Origin: Paraphaeosphaeria minitans
Lineage: Eukaryota; Ascomycota; Dothideomycetes; Pleosporales; Didymosphaeriaceae
Direction of reading: 5' to 3'
Assembly (NCBI GenBank): GCA_015832175.1
Contig: WJXW01000002.1
Span: 1,984,001-2,048,000, forward strand
DNA: 64,000 nt
The number at the start of each line of letters is the position of its first letter. Position 1 is the stretch's first letter. This document shows, piece by piece, positions 23,394 through 33,532 of the stretch. Both the position numbers and the translations under genes were made by a program. A model generated the notes under the pieces. It did not search any database. It had not been told where the DNA came from and saw only the letters and a program-made list of their open reading frames with translations.

Positions 23394-24470
23394 ATGGCAA
23401 CCACGATCCGCAAAGCGCTCATCCCGTCTTTCGGTGATGCATCACATATCGAGATCGTCGAAGCTCAAATCGAGCCCCCGGCAGCCAACCATGTCCAGGT
23501 CAAGACCATCTACGCTGGGATGGGTGGCGCCGACTTTCTGATGCGCGAAGGCACCTACCCTCAACAAAGGAGCGCTCCACTAACACCCGGATATACAATC
23601 ATCGGCAGAGTTCACAAGAATGGCCCCGGAAGCTCCAAGTTTCAGATTGGCGATATGGTCGCCTGTCTCACCAAGTACGACGCCGACGCCGAGCTCTGCA
23701 ACTGCCCCGAGAAGTACCTTGTCCCGGTTCCCAAAGGCGTCGATCTTAAGCAGGCAGTTTCCTTGGTCCTTGACTGGGTCACGGCCTACGGCATGGTGTA
23801 CCGCACCGCGCAAGTAAGCAAGGGCCAGAAAGTGTTCATACACGGTTTGAGCGGCTCGGTCGGCTACGCACTGCTCACGCTCTGCAAACTAGAGGGCGCC
23901 GAGGTCTACGGTACGGCACATCCATCGAAACACGAGGATCTCCGCAAGGATGGCGTCACACCATTCAGCTACAAGGACAAGAACTGGATTTCGACCATGA
24001 TAGGCATGGGAGGGGTTGAAGCAGCTTTCGATGCGCTCGGGTGTGTAATACTGATCCCACCTAAGTGTGTTTTTCGTTGCTAACGCAATCACAGATACGA
24101 GTCCTGGGACGAAAGTTGGCAGATCATCAACCCCAAGGGTGGACGACTCGTTGGCTACGGCGGAAATCAAAACACTCTCAACGGGGAGTCGGGCAATAGG
24201 GGCCAGGTCCCTTCCATTGCGAAACTTTTAGCAAGGGGTGCCGTTCCCTTCTGCCCCAAGCACACGAATTTCTACTACATCGACCGAGCCCAGAAAACGT
24301 ACGGGCCAGAGCTGCAGAATTGCTTCGACTTGTTGGTCTCGGGCAAGATCCAGGTCCCAATCAAGAAGGTGTGGACTCTGGAACAGATTCCGGAAGCGCA
24401 CAGGGAGAGAAACAACTTGCCCGGCATTGGCTCGATGGTGGTGAAGATCAACGACGATCCGGAAGCGTAA
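23394..24470 (+). CDS. Zinc-type alcohol dehydrogenase-like / quinone oxidoreductase (MDR)
   Basis: Medium-chain dehydrogenase/reductase using NAD(P)H. Exons are 23394-24040 and 24095-24470; the 54-nt intron has donor GTGTGT, branch CTAAC and acceptor CAG, and the product is 340 aa. The GroES-like half holds VKTIYAGMGGADFLMREGTYP and PLTPGYTIIGRV. The nucleotide-binding half has VFIHGLSGSVGYALL, the AxGGVG-type turn in variant form. LSLVLDWVTAYGM is in the usual domain-linking position. The catalytic-zinc ligand set (GHE) is replaced by GYT, so this is a zinc-free quinone oxidoreductase-like enzyme. The natural substrate is unknown. A permease gene follows 0.6 kb downstream on the same strand. 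Confidence 0.88.
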
Positions 24471-25094
24471 ATGTTCATCTCTATAATTGCGTTTTATACC
24501 CTATCTGGTCACTTAACCGACTGTCTATCAAGCAAAAACCTTCTATTAAGCCTCTATTGACGTTGCATGCTGATTTCCTAAAACAACTATCCGTTCTGCT
24601 TGTGCTCTCACCTCAACCGCTCACTGGCTGGCTCCTGGTCCCAGACACGAGTCCAGCTTCTGCACCACCGCTCTGTATGCTCAACGATCTTCCCAAAGGC
24701 CAATGGGCATTAACACTTTCCCGCTGGTGATGCTCCGGTATCGTGCATTGGCACCACGTCTCCGGCATCGACTTTAGTAGGGCTACACTGCAGTCCTAAG
24801 GTAGCTGCGGGGATCTTCGGGCTACGAGAATCGCAAGCAGACGGGCTGCACGCCAATCAGCCACAGCATGAAGCCCGCGTGTCACAGATGCCGTATGTGT
24901 ACCGCTCCACTGTCCTGTGCAACGGTACCGTAAAAGGTCACATCATTTAAAAGGGTGTCTTTGGGGCTAAACATATCGATATCCAAAGATCGGAACCTGC
25001 ATTGTTTTGCTGGTCCTCTGCATCTACGTAGGACTTGCAAGGCGACCTTTGGTCTATTATTATCTCACGTCCAACCCGCTAAAGGAAGATCACG
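24471..25094. other. Intergenic region
   Basis: 3' flank of the MDR gene and promoter of the permease. A short frame at 24883 reads MKPACHRCR before a GTATGT donor-like site, which recalls the start of a Zn2Cys6 regulator, but no continuing exon is found. Confidence 0.4.
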
Positions 25095-27044
25095 ATGGCC
25101 AACGAGAAAGCAGACGTCTCCCGCACGGAGGAAAGTTCGACTCCAGCCTCCCACGGCGATGCGTATGCCGCGCAGAAAGACTGGACAGTCGAAGAAGAGC
25201 ACGCAGTCAGGTACTTTCGTGCCAGCACCTACCAGATCGACCTTTGCTAAACCCGTCAAAAGGAATAAAGTAGACCGTCGCATCTTCCCTATGCTCTGCA
25301 TCGTCTTCGGGCTCTCCCTCGTTGACAGGACAAACATCTCGGCCGCATATGTCGCTGGTCTGGGACGTGATCTACACTTGGACGTCGGCTCGCGATACAA
25401 TCTGGCGTTGCTCATTTTTTGCGTCTGTGTGTTGACCCAGGTCTCGCTGAGAATGAAAATGCTGATAGTCGGAAAGCTTACGCCTTATTCGACCTGCCAT
25501 CGAACATAATTATTCGTCGCGTGGGTGCGAGACGCTGGCTCAGCTTCCTCATCTGTGCGTGGGGGCTTATCGTATTGGGAATAGGTTTCGTCGACGACTG
25601 GCGGATCCTCATCGTGCTGAGAACTTTTCTGGGAGTATTTGAGGCTGGTAGTGAGTTGCAGTTTTCTCTGTCCAGGGACTTCAAAGTCAGCTATGCTGAT
25701 TGACACAAGTATTGCCCGGTGCTGTGTACATCATCTCATCCTGGTATCGGCAGTTCGAATCCGCGAGGCGCATGTCGATATGTATCGGCGCGGCTCAGCT
25801 TTTCCTGGCGTTTGGTCCTGTGGTAACTCAAGTGCCTTCGTGGTAGACTTTTCAGCTCACAACGATAGATCGCGTACGTTCTGAGCCTGATCCGCGTAGG
25901 CAACGGAAAGTTCAGCCACTCGTGGCGTTGGATCTTCATCGTAGAGGGGATGATCACCATAGTCGCTGGATTTGTATCGCCGATCTTCCTGGTCGATTGT
26001 AAGTTTCCATAGTACTGAGGCACAAAGTCTGAGTATAATTGAACTGCGCATCGCCTACCATGAGGTAGCACATTGTGCCCAGACTTCTGTCCTGGTCCTG
26101 TAACCATCTAGCAAACGGCCCAGAAAGACTGACACTCCCTCAGTTCCGGAAAAGGCAAGCTTCTTGACCGACCGGCAGAAGTACATCGCCGTATCGCGCG
26201 TCAGCCTGGAGAAAGTAGGCGCACATGCCGAGCACGTCACATTAGTAGAGTCGCTGAAACTACTGTGGGATTGGAAAATTGGCGTGTACTGCATCCAACA
26301 TTTCGTAGTAGCTTCCAGCATATACTCACTCAATTTCTTCCTCCCCATCATCCTTCGTGATAACTTAGGTTCGACCTCATCCACTCATCAAATGCTGCAG
26401 CACTGATTCTATACTCAGGTTTCTCGTATGCACTCAGCCAGCTTCTGTGCACGCCTCCTTACATATTTGGCAACATTCTACCTTTTGTTATCGCATACTG
26501 GTCTGACAAGCACAAACTCAGATGGCCAATGCTTGTGTTACAGTCTGTCTCAGTTATAGTAAGGGAGACCCAAGTGCAAGATCAACATGTCTTACTCACA
26601 GATATCTTGTACCCACTGCCATGATTGGGGCTCCCGCTGACTTCGTGCCTGCGCATCCAGATCGGTCTACTCATCGCGATGTACACAAAGCCGCCTGGTG
26701 TTCGCTACTTCGGTATCTTTCTTGCGGCGTTCGGTACACAAGCCAACGTCCCGGCCACACTGGTCTATGGACAGAATCAGACGGCCAAAATTCAGAAACG
26801 AGCCATTGTTGCCGCGGCTATGGTCAGCGCCGGTGGCCTTGGAGGTATCTGTGGAAGTCTCATATTCAGGAGTCAGGACGCGCCGTGGTATTTTCCTGGA
26901 ATGTGGGCCACAATTGCATTGCAGATGCTGTATTCAGTCGTCACGATCTGCATGTCGATGCATTTTAAACGTATGAACCGACTGGCAGACGAAGGCAAGA
27001 GGACATCGCTAGAAGGTGTGAAAGGGTTTCGATACGCGCCATAG
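25095..27044 (+). CDS. MFS permease, anion:cation symporter (allantoate permease/DAL5) type
   Basis: Plasma-membrane transporter of the ACS family. I can rebuild eight phase-consistent exons: 25095-25210, 25263-25426, 25477-25650, 25710-25822, 25869-25998, 26144-26368, 26419-26558 and 26661-27044, giving 481 aa. Family landmarks are in order: KVDRRIFPMLCIVFGLSLVDRTNISAA (helix 1), LPSNIIIRRVGARRWLSFL, FEAGILPGAVYIISSWY across a junction, SWRWIFIVEGMITIV, and GVRYFGIFLAAFGTQANVPA in helix 10. Both termini are hydrophilic and cytosolic. Substrates of the family are allantoate, nicotinate, small peptides or organic acids; which applies cannot be said. It sits beside a decayed deacetylase and SDR. 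Intron density is unusually high for the window. Confidence 0.87.
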
Positions 27045-27295
27045 TCTATACCGGGACCCTATATAGGAGGTATGCTGGATGGTTATTGGGATGATAATAC
27101 GGACGGGTTCGGTGGCGAATTGGGGCGAAGGGTACTCGCTCGGGTTCCCAAACTCCTTGGTGAAATATGGCGCGTCACGAGCAGATCCAGTAGATACTGG
27201 GAGTTCCGGCAGTAGGTAGAAGAAATGTGTCTTCGAAGGGAAGGTCTTACGCGTGTAGCCGGCCCATCATAGATATTTACTATGACGCCGACGAT

Positions 27296-28064
27296 CTCGC
27301 TTCCTTGCTGCCTTGTTCCTGTTTGACTCGTCAAACCTCCACCTACCACCAAGCTTTGCCCCGTTACGTATTTGATAGCATCGCTCGGCATCCACAGAGC
27401 AGCGTTCGCGGCATCTTCGGGTTCACCCATTCGTCCGATCGGAACGTTATGTCGTGTGGTTTTGCTACACACCTCTCTATCTTTCTCTTTCTCATTCCTT
27501 CCATAGTTTTCGATCATGGGCGTATATATCATGGGGCGTGTAAATCATGCCGCGTACGACGCAGTCCATCCGACCGTTCTTTGGCGCGTAGATGACGGCC
27601 GTTACACGCGTAAAGTGCAAGAGCGCGGCCTTGGCGGTCGAATTGTTAGCTCTGCTTAGGTAATCACGTTCCTGCACACTACTTGCGGCTTTCCCAATTA
27701 AGATATTCCGGCAACACCCGAATTTGACACGACAACGCCAGAACCTTGCTTTTCCATGATGGGTAGATCGTGATGGCATGCAAGGTAGACGCTTGTCAAA
27801 TTCAAGGCCAATTGCGATTCCAACAGCTCGCTCTTCCGAGATAGATGCTGGAGCGCCGGGCCGGGTCATGCCCGCCTTCATCACGGAGACGTGAGGCGGT
27901 GGATTGGCAGCTTCGAGGCTGAGATGGCAGCCGAAGAGCTTCACGCCGTGCTGGGAGAGAACACGCGCCATAACAGCTCCATTGTCCCAGGTAGAGGAGC
28001 CTTCGACGCGAGTCTGGCCGATCGCCATGACAAGACCCACTTTGACAAGAAGGTCCGGAAACGT
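27296..28064 (-). pseudogene. Short-chain dehydrogenase/reductase (SDR), frameshifted
   Basis: Read on the minus strand, pieces of one SDR appear in shifting frames. The N-terminal Rossmann part is near 28064-27930 (MARVLSQHGVKLFGCHLSLE). A middle piece (LALNLTSVYLACHHDLPIME, then KQGSGVVVSNSGVAGIS and a stop) lies in another frame. NSTAKAALLHFTRVTAVIYA and GRMDCVVRGMIYTP follow in the first frame. The C-terminal part NVPIGRMGEPEDAANAALWM plus VTGQSLVVGGGLT is in yet another frame. The glycine-rich TGxxxGIG motif is already eroded, and the YxxxK active site is NSTAK, with Tyr replaced. It therefore cannot make a normal enzyme. The intact relatives I know of are fungal SDRs of unknown substrate. 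Borders are approximate. Confidence 0.75.
27515..27545 (-). repeat. Imperfect 15/16-bp tandem duplication inside the SDR pseudogene
   Basis: On the minus strand ATGATTTACACGCCCC is followed at once by ATGATATATACGCCC. Both copies code MIYTP, and the extra 16 bp shifts the frame before ATGATCGAAAAC. It is the last visible lesion of the SDR pseudogene. Confidence 0.65.
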
Positions 28065-28597
28065 TGGGAGCGTGGCCAAGCTGAGCGTTTCTGTGGGCCT
28101 TTGGCAGAGGATGAAAGGAAGACAATAGAGTTTTCGAGGGTCAAGACGCCAATCTTGTCTTGTGGAAACCATGATCCCAGGTGGTGTGAGAGGGCGCTCG
28201 GGGAGGTGAAGGCTGTTTCCGACCCATAGCACCGAAGTCGTGGCGTTCGCGGGGTAGGTAGGTAGTCTAGGTAGGTAGGTAGGTAGTCTACGTGTGGAGA
28301 AAGATTGTTTTGGGGTGATGCAGTGGGCCACCGACGCCTGCTCTCCCCGCACTTCTATCCGAAGTAGCGCGGGCACGTCAACCGAAAGGGAAACGGCGTC
28401 CATGCTGGGAAGCGACGCATGACTCAAGGTGGGTTACACAGTGCTTCAGCAGGAAGGAAGGACGAAGCTCCGTCGCTCATTGCCTCAACTTGTTCTTCAG
28501 ACCACGCAACACCGAATAATATCCTCCAAATCTCACGTCTTCTCCGACCAGATCACCCAAAACCCATCTGCTCAGAATTTCAGGCACGTAGCCAACC
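28065..28597. other. Intergenic region between SDR pseudogene and monooxygenase
   Basis: Holds the monooxygenase promoter and the TAGG microsatellite at 28252-28290. Long minus-strand frame here is an extension of the SDR frame without family features. Confidence 0.4.
28252..28290. repeat. TAGG-type microsatellite, two sub-blocks
   Basis: Three to four GGTA units ending in GTCTA occur twice in a row, so the tetranucleotide run itself was duplicated. Short GGTA runs recur at 46112-46126, and the complementary strand type at 55278-55311. Confidence 0.8.
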
Positions 28598-30562
28598 ATG
28601 GGTGCTCACGATGGGAACGGTCCGTCAGCCCAGCGCGTCGAGCCAGGCTCCGTCAATGTCGCATTGGGCTCTTACCCCGCAACGTCAACAGATTCGAACG
28701 TCGATGCAGCAAAGGTGGCACATAAGACCATCTCAAGTCTAGGGCATGCCCTTTCCAGCAACGACTCTGCTGCAATCGCGAAGCTATTTCTGGACGACAA
28801 GAGCTACTGGCGGGACCACCTCGCTCTCACGTGGGAGCTCAGGACCCTAAAGGGAAGCGAGAATATCTCCAAGTTTGTCGCGTCGAGCAGCACACCACTT
28901 ACAAAGATCGACGTTGACACCAGCGAACCTCACACGCGGCCGAAGTTCGGACCGATTGACGGAATCGGCCAAGTAAATGGCATTGCGACCTACTTCAACT
29001 TCGAAACGCAGATTGGACGCGGTCGGGGCGTATTAAACTTGGCTGAAGAGAATGGAACATGGAAAATATTCACCATTTGCACTGTCCTGGCGGAGCTCAA
29101 GGGCTACGAAGAACCTACAGGGAAGAGGAGGACCAAGGGAGTTCAACATGGAGGTGATCCCAGCCGTAAGAATTGGCGCGAGAGGCGTGAGGCTGAGAGC
29201 AATCTGGAAGGGATCGATCCCAAGGTTCTGATCATTGGCGCTGGTCAAGGAGGTCTTGCCGCGTCAGCCAGACTGAAGATGCTCAATATCCCTTCCTTGA
29301 TGGTGGATATGAATGAACGTGTGGGTGACAATTGGCGCAAGCGCTATCATCAGCTCGTACTTCACGATCCCGTTTGGTACGACCACTTGCCTTACATCCC
29401 CTTCCCACCGCATTGGCCTATCTTTACCCCCAAAGATAAACTCGCCGATTGGTTCGAGTCTTATGTGAAGCACTTGGAGCTCAACGTGTGGACATCCACT
29501 AAGCTCACATCGTCTTCTTGGGATGAGGGCAAGAAGCAGTGGACTGTCACAGTTGAGCGCAAGCTACCCAATGGCTCCGTGGAAACGCGTACCTTCCATC
29601 CTAACCACATTATTCAAGCGACGGGACACTCAGGAAAGAAGAACTTTCCCAAGTTGCCGGGCATGGAAACCTTTCAGGGTTCGCGTCTATGCCACTCTTC
29701 CGAATTCTCCGGTGCCCGACCGAACTCGAAGGGTACCAAGGCTGTGGTAGTTGGCTGCTGTAACTCTGGTCACGACATTGCACAGGACTTTTACGAAAAA
29801 GGCTATGATGTCACCATCGTCCAGCGCAGCACTACTTGCGTGATATCGTCCGAATCTATCACTGACATTGGTCTGAAGGGACTTTACGATGAAGATGGCC
29901 CACCAACCGAAGATGCAGATCTCGCTTTGTGGTCGATGCCGAGCGAAATCATGAAGACTCTACAGGTCAAGGTCACAAAACTTCAGAACGAGAATGACAA
30001 GGAACTTCTTGATGGACTGCGTGCCGCAGGCTTCGGCATTGACATGGGAGACATGGACTCTGGGCTTCTTATCAAATACTACCAGCGTGGAGGTGGATAC
30101 TACATCGACGTTGGAGCTTCACAACTCATCATTGACGGCAAGATCAAGGTCAAACAAGGTCAAGAACTTGCAAAGATCTTACCGGATGGCATCGAATTCG
30201 CAGACGGCTCAAAGTTGGAAGCCGATGAGATTGTATTCGCGACTGGCTATCAGAACATGCGAACCGAAGCGAGAAGTATCTTTGGCGAAGCAGTGGCTGA
30301 TCGTGTTGGGGATGTTTGGGGCTTGAACGCCGAAGGCGAGTTCAGAACCATGTGGCAACAGTCGGGGCATCCCGGCTTTTGGTGAGTCCTGAATCGCACT
30401 AGGGTAAAAGTGGACACAGCAAATTCTGACATACAACACAGGTTCATGGGAGGAAATTTGGCCATCACGAGATACTACTCCAGATTGCTTGCGCTGCAGA
30501 TCAAGGCTATCGAGGAAGGAATATTGAAAAATGATGGTCAGAGCAAGCGTGCCCGGCTATAG
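28598..30562 (+). CDS. Flavin-dependent monooxygenase with N-terminal NTF2/SnoaL-like domain
   Basis: Oxidoreductase of the flavin-containing monooxygenase class. Exons are 28598-30381 and 30442-30562; the 60-nt intron has donor GTGAGT and acceptor CAG, and the product is 634 aa. Residues about 35-170 look like an NTF2/SnoaL-type cone domain (WRDHLALTWELRTLKG, GTWKIFTICTVLAEL). The FAD Rossmann motif VLIIGAGQGGLAAS is at 210-224. RVGDNWRKRYHQLVLHDPVW is the FMO-type G-x-x-W-x-x-R-Y segment. The second Rossmann turn, VVVGCCNSGHDIA, binds NADPH and has Cys-Cys in place of the more usual Gly-x-Gly. EIVFATGYQNMR is the C-terminal ATG motif. Gene is intact although both neighbours are pseudogenes. 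Substrate unknown; N- or S-hydroxylation or Baeyer-Villiger chemistry are possible. Confidence 0.92.
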
Positions 30563-30830
30563 TGAGCAAACCATGAAGAACATGTAACAAGTTGAGTACA
30601 TTAGCGGAATTAAAGATACAGTAGTCCTACATATTGTCCATCTATAATAAAGTTGTTATCGTGCGCAGTTCGCGGTTTTGCAAGGGGTCCGCAGTCCCAC
30701 CACAGCTACCTCACGCCTGGATACCCCTTCCTGATACGGCCTATTCGAGCCGCAATTCTTCAATCTGCATTTCAGTGATTATCATCTGATTTCGATCGCG
30801 TCTTGAACACCTCTTTCAGTAATCCATACA

Positions 30831-31140
30831 ATGGGAGATAAAAGAGTGCTTGCAGACTACGGCATCGACGTTGATGCGGTGGCTGACCACATCAATACCA
30901 CAAAAGGAGGACTTCTAAACCTCACAGATGTATCACAAGGAATTATCCTTGTTACCCGTGCAATGTCTGTCTGCCTAATCGTTATGTACGCGTCTTTGGG
31001 ACCACTCGAGGTGTAGAGCGGCTCCTAGAGCTGTACGAAACGTACAACATCAAAGCGACATGGTGCACACACCCGTCCATACCGTTGAAACTTCTCTAGA
31101 TGGTATAGCCAGAATTAGAGATTCTAGGCACGAATTGTGA
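30831..31140 (+). pseudogene. PuuE-type polysaccharide deacetylase, N-terminal fragment
   Basis: Starts MGDKRVLADYGIDVDAVADH, the start seen in fungal PuuE/chitin-deacetylase-like proteins (R-V-L-x-x-YGIDVDAV). After NLTDVSQG the family continues with VFGTTRGVERLLELYETYNI and KATW, which is found about 50 bp later in a different frame. The 50 bp between (30942-30991) has a CTAAT branch point but GA instead of GT at the donor and no AG at the acceptor, so the old intron can no longer be removed. TVETSLDGIARIRDSRHEL follows in a third frame and ends in TGA at 31138-31140. The catalytic His-x-x-x-His part and everything after are missing. Confidence 0.7.
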
Positions 31141-31576
31141 TTGCGATTCCTCGAACCGGAATCCCAGCCCTGGCATAGCAACCAAGACTACGGAAGCGCG
31201 CTTCCTCGCTACACCCACGAATTCGGCTCCGATCTCACAGGCGAACAATGGGAAGCCATGTTCGTGGATACGACCGGGATAGCAACGGGACTACTGCGGG
31301 AAACTGCTTCTTGGTTTTCACCTCGCCTGCTTGGAAGAATCATCCTGATCAAATCGGATTGATGGGCAAGCTGAGCCTCAGATACAAGGGATTATGGCCG
31401 AACATGAGTTTGAGAAGTTCACGGTCTGGAACGAAATTGGGGACGAGATGGTGGAGCCGCCGGAATGGTGCGGGGAAGCTGTTGGGAAGCTGGCACTAGG
31501 ACTGTATGCCGGAGGAAGGAGTGGGGAGTCACTGGACTACGATGTACATGTTCCTGTTGGGCTGCGCAGACGATGA
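31141..31576 (+). pseudogene. Remnant of a second, unidentified gene
   Basis: Three pieces in three frames read as one protein: RYTHEFGSDLTGEQWEAMF and VDTTGIATGLLRETASWFSP (31141-31362); GKLSLRYKGLWPNM (about 31362-31407); then EFEKFTVWNEIGDEMVEPPE and WCGEAVGKLALGLYAGGRSG (31400-31576). I do not recognise the family well enough to name it. Two frameshifts separate the pieces and no start codon is present. It directly abuts the deacetylase fragment. Confidence 0.5.
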
Positions 31577-33532
31577 TGTAGATGTATAGGACGAAGTGAT
31601 TTCAAGTGAATGCGTTCTGGAAGTGGCAGTCACTGTCTAACTTAGATGGAAATGGGTAGGTAGCGGAGGAGTAGACGTAATGCTTTCCGTCTGAGCGAGC
31701 ATGGCGCCTTTCATACTTACACCATGCCCAGCATGTCATGGGTTTTCAATTTATAACAAATGAAATAGTAACCACACATAGACTTCTCATTCGCTCTCAT
31801 GTCATGCACGTGAAGACACGTTGGAGCATCTGTAGAAAGCTTGCAAATTGACCCGGCGTAGACTCGCAGGTCCTGAAGCAATCACAGATAAATCAATAGC
31901 AGTATCACGATTCTTGCCATAGGTCAACTCGAAGATGGGAATGTAGATATTGGATTACTGCATTTCGATGAACTCTACCACATGGTACGCTTGCGGGGTG
32001 GCCTAACAAAGCTCTTGAAACACAATCGTAGATTGGCTCCAGAATTGTGGAGGTAAGACCCTACAGCCTCAGGAAGATATTTTCCCTAAGATGTGTCCAT
32101 GGTCGATTTAGAGTTCGAACTGCAAAGTGGTCTCTGCATGCGGTTTGGTGGTGCTGGAGCGCCTATTTCTGCGACTAAGGCGATGAATCCAAGGGTTATC
32201 AACCCGATACGTACAAAGCTTTGTGGGTATGGTACGGAAATATAACTTGTCTGTTTATTGTCCGATACTACGGCCTTCACCAAATCCCCGGATACGATTG
32301 ACGAGCTGAGCATACTGGATCCACTGTACTTCTCTGGGCAAGTTTTTCAGCCCATTCGTCGATAAATTGGCCTTGTATTTTACAGGGAGAGAGGCCTAGT
32401 CGCCCACTAGATGATCTACTCCAGTTAACCCTTCTCGTCATGATGACAACAGCTCTGTCAACCTATACAAGCGACGAACCACGCTACGATCTTTTGGCGA
32501 AACAGCTTAAATGAGATATCCTGCATTATATGACCGCAACCACTATGGACCGTGGGCTTCTGCTATGGGCATCTTTCGTTGGCCGAGTTTGGATCCTGCA
32601 GCGTCATTGAGTTATATCAACTTCCAATTCTTTTCAAATTTGAGGCACTATCTAACGCCTGCGTAGGTATGCTCTTATCGGACTCGTCCAGCACTACCTG
32701 CGCTGTCCGTGAACTCGCCAATCTATGTCCTGTGGAACGTACCTGTGTCACTATCAACGTAATCAAACTGGGTTATGTTCGAATAGTCTTTGTCATGATG
32801 CATTCACGAAGACGCGAGCGATGGTCAACGTGCTGCCGGCTGCGTTTGCTCAAACGGCGGAGCAGGCAATCGCACTATTATGCATGGCGTCGTCGCAGAG
32901 GGACAGCTATAGGAAGATTTTATCTAGGTGTAAGATCAAGGAGTAAGGTACGAACAATGTGCGCATTCTTTTCATAAATGGTAATGGCTCCGCGAGTATT
33001 GGGGTATTGTATTCCGAAGTGGATGTCCAGATGCAAAAGCAAATATGGATTGAGGCGAAGATCATGAAGACCCAGCAGCCTGGGTGTGTTTCAAGGATCT
33101 CCTGAGCGCGTAATACGCGCGTTACGTCGTATCTCAACATGGGTACATTCCTTTCCTCGGTTAACGGGGCCATCTGATTGAGTGTATGCTCCAGTGCGCG
33201 CTTAGCCATCCTCCAGCCTTCGGGACCCGTCCAACTCCTCACGAGCTATTTATTTGTTTGTCTCGCATATTCTGCAACCCACTGCGATGTGCGATCACAT
33301 CCACCATTGAACGATGGTCTTTGCTGCTGCCTCGCATGTTGCCGCACGGCAAAGTTGCACGGTGACATGGGCGCATGCATTTCGTGTTTCATGTGCCTGA
33401 GGTGGGATGGCTGTGTAAAGGAGCACAGCCGGTTCGCCGTGTATATTGCTGTTCTCTGTAGCCTGTTCACATCTAGTGATTTATTATTTTACTTTCGCGA
33501 GACAGCTCCTGACGTTTTGTCTATCCTCTTCA
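31577..33532. other. Gene-poor region with possible gene debris
   Basis: No intact gene. Plus-strand sequence at about 32600-32946 contains pieces (LYQLPILFKFEALSNAC; AFAQTAEQAIALLCMA) that might come from an old BTB-type gene, but the match is weak. The last 300 bp will contain the HET gene promoter. Confidence 0.4.

Noticed and set aside
24880..24960. Start of a Zn2Cys6 transcription factor (MKPACHRCR followed by a GTATGT donor)
   Set aside because: Only nine residues fit; I cannot find the second exon with the remaining cysteines within reach.
26101..26143. Alternative earlier acceptor (CTAG at 26111) for the sixth MFS exon
   Set aside because: It breaks the phase and inserts a stop; the CAG at 26141-26143 keeps FPEKASFLTDRQKY in frame.
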